A stretch of DNA of 5,764 nucleotides from Streptosporangiaceae bacterium (lineage in GTDB: Bacteria > Actinomycetota > Actinomycetes > Streptosporangiales > Streptosporangiaceae). The position numbers were made by a program, and so were the translations under genes. How positions within the stretch are numbered: the stretch's first letter is position 1; every line of letters starts with the position of its first letter. The notes under the pieces are model-generated. The model was not told where the DNA came from. It saw nothing but the letters and a program-made list of their open reading frames with translations, and searched no databases. Shown here piece by piece: positions 4,810 to 5,764 of this stretch. The stretch is from positions 1 through 5,764 of the forward strand of contig JASHSZ010000400.1 in the NCBI GenBank assembly GCA_030040815.1, in the 5' to 3' direction.

Positions 4810-5764
4810 TCAGTAGCCCCGTTGGCGGTCGACGACGTTGAGCAGTGGCTCTCCACCGAGGAAGCGGCGCAGGTTGTCGGCAAAGAGCCGGCGGTTCGGT
4901 TCCCAGTTGGATGGGTCGCCACGACCGGAGATGTGTGGGGTCAGGAGGACCTGCGGTAGTTCCAGCAGTTCTGGCCGTGGCCGTCGGCCGGCCAGTTCCC
5001 CGTCGTACACGTCCAGGACTGCGCCGCGAAGGTTACCCTCGGCCAGCGCCTCGATCAGCGCGTCTTCATCGACTTCCTCGCCGCGGGCGACGTTGATCAG
5101 CACCGCGCCCGGCTTGAGCGCGGAAAACACGTCTGCGTCGATCATGCCTGTCGTCTCTGCGGTCAGTTGCGCGCACACCGCGAGAAAATCGCTCTCGGCC
5201 GCCATCTGGTGCAACTGGTCCGCGGGCAGCAGGCGGTCGACGCCCTCGGTGTCGTTGGCAGCAGCGGTAACCGAACGCCGCGTGGCAAGGACGCGCATGC
5301 CCAACGCTTTCGCCTGGCGCGCGACCTCCCTGCCGATGCCGCCGAGGCCAACGATGCCCATGGTGGCCTGCCGAAAACTGACCATCTCGTAGCCGCTGCG
5401 GGTGAACAGGCCGGCTTGCTTTTGCCGCGTGCCCTCGTGCAGGCCGCGGGCGAAGAACGCCGCGGCCGCTACGACGTACTCGGCAATGGCGCCTGCAGCC
5501 ATGACGCCGCGGCTGCTGGTGAGGGTGACCTCTGACGTCCACAGGTCGCAGTTGCGCAAATTCGACACGCCCGCCTGGGTGTGGTGGGCCCAGACCAGGT
5601 GCGGCGCTCTCTGAACGATCCGCGCGGGTACCGGGTAGCCAATCAGGATGACGTCGGCAACGCCGAGGGCGGCATCGAGATCCTCCCCGTCGGCCTTGTT
5701 CGCGTCGATGACGCTTACGTGCGGGTCGACCGCAGATATGTACGACAGGTCCGGGCCCAGAGCC
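4810..5764 (-). CDS. D-isomer-specific 2-hydroxyacid dehydrogenase (5' end outside window)
   Basis: A cytosolic oxidoreductase interconverting 2-oxoacids and D-2-hydroxyacids. The reading frame stays open to the right edge: 317 residues lie in the window, and relatives of about 310-330 suggest few are missing. Residues are numbered from the first complete codon at the edge. ADVILIGYPVP and APHLVWAHHTQAGV form the N-terminal substrate domain; TSSRGVMAAGAIAEYVV leads into the Rossmann domain with GLGGIG (139-144). The catalytic triad is complete: Arg227 in NVARGEEVDEDAL, Glu256 in DVYDGELAG, and His277 in TPHISG. The C-terminus NLRRFLGGEPLLNVVDRQRGY is typical. At the end of the second beta strand the sequence is VLATRRS, with Arg where NAD enzymes have Asp, suggesting NADP(H) use. 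A GTG at 5568 opens a shorter frame but would delete the substrate domain. The reaction could be 2-ketogluconate, glyoxylate or hydroxypyruvate reduction; the sequence does not decide. Confidence 0.94.
   Translation of the reverse strand, partial: ALGPDLSYISAVDPHVSVIDANKADGEDLDAALGVADVILIGYPVPARIVQRAPHLVWAHHTQAGVSNLRNCDLWTSEVTLTSSRGVMAAGAIAEYVVAAAAFFARGLHEGTRQKQAGLFTRSGYEMVSFRQATMGIVGLGGIGREVARQAKALGMRVLATRRSVTAAANDTEGVDRLLPADQLHQMAAESDFLAVCAQLTAETTGMIDADVFSALKPGAVLINVARGEEVDEDALIEALAEGNLRGAVLDVYDGELAGRRPRPELLELPQVLLTPHISGRGDPSNWEPNRRLFADNLRRFLGGEPLLNVVDRQRGY

Noticed and set aside
4838..5392. Plus-strand open frame of 184 codons
   Set aside because: It is antisense to the dehydrogenase, with a serine/arginine/proline-rich composition typical of a shadow frame.
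5566..5568. GTG as the start of the dehydrogenase
   Set aside because: The frame continues upstream to the window edge with clear substrate-domain sequence (ADVILIGYP, APHLVWAHHTQAG), so the gene starts beyond the window.
1..5764. CRISPR array, insertion sequence, phage or defence genes
   Set aside because: No regularly spaced repeats, terminal inverted repeats, transposase, integrase or nuclease motifs were seen on either strand.

Overview
The window looks like ordinary accessory metabolic DNA from a GC-rich actinobacterium. The reasons are strongly GC-biased third codon positions, a CYP107/105-like P450, an actinobacterial-style PfkB kinase with a GGQG signature, and purine-rich Shine-Dalgarno sites. 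I found no in-frame TTA leucine codons in any of the five real genes. The genus cannot be fixed from the sequence, and no rRNA, tRNA, CRISPR array, transposase or integrase was seen.

Layout from left to right: (1) at 19-360 on the minus strand, a decayed piece of a major facilitator (MFS) transporter; (2) at 433-1653 on the plus strand, an intact bacterial class I cytochrome P450, the only plus-strand gene; (3) a large hairpin in the convergent junction at about 1670-1715, which overlaps the stop codon of the next gene; (4) a run of four minus-strand genes, in order of transcription: a D-2-hydroxyacid dehydrogenase (4810-5764, lacking only its extreme N-terminus at the window edge), a small alpha/beta hydrolase (3880-4572), a PfkB-type sugar kinase (2625-3590) and an aldo/keto reductase (1707-2537). 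The gaps between them are 237, 289 and 87 bp, so they need not form one operon; only the kinase and reductase are close enough to make co-transcription likely.

How they may work together: the aldo/keto reductase, PfkB kinase and D-2-hydroxyacid dehydrogenase match the family types used in ketogluconate catabolism (2,5-diketogluconate reductase, a sugar or ketogluconate kinase, 2-ketogluconate reductase). This is an inference from families and proximity only. The P450 has no ferredoxin or reductase beside it and no visible link to the others. I see no convincing evidence of a wholly new system; the points most worth a second look are the shared hairpin terminator, the P450 I-helix variant, the kinase signature variant and the possible sugar-acid module.
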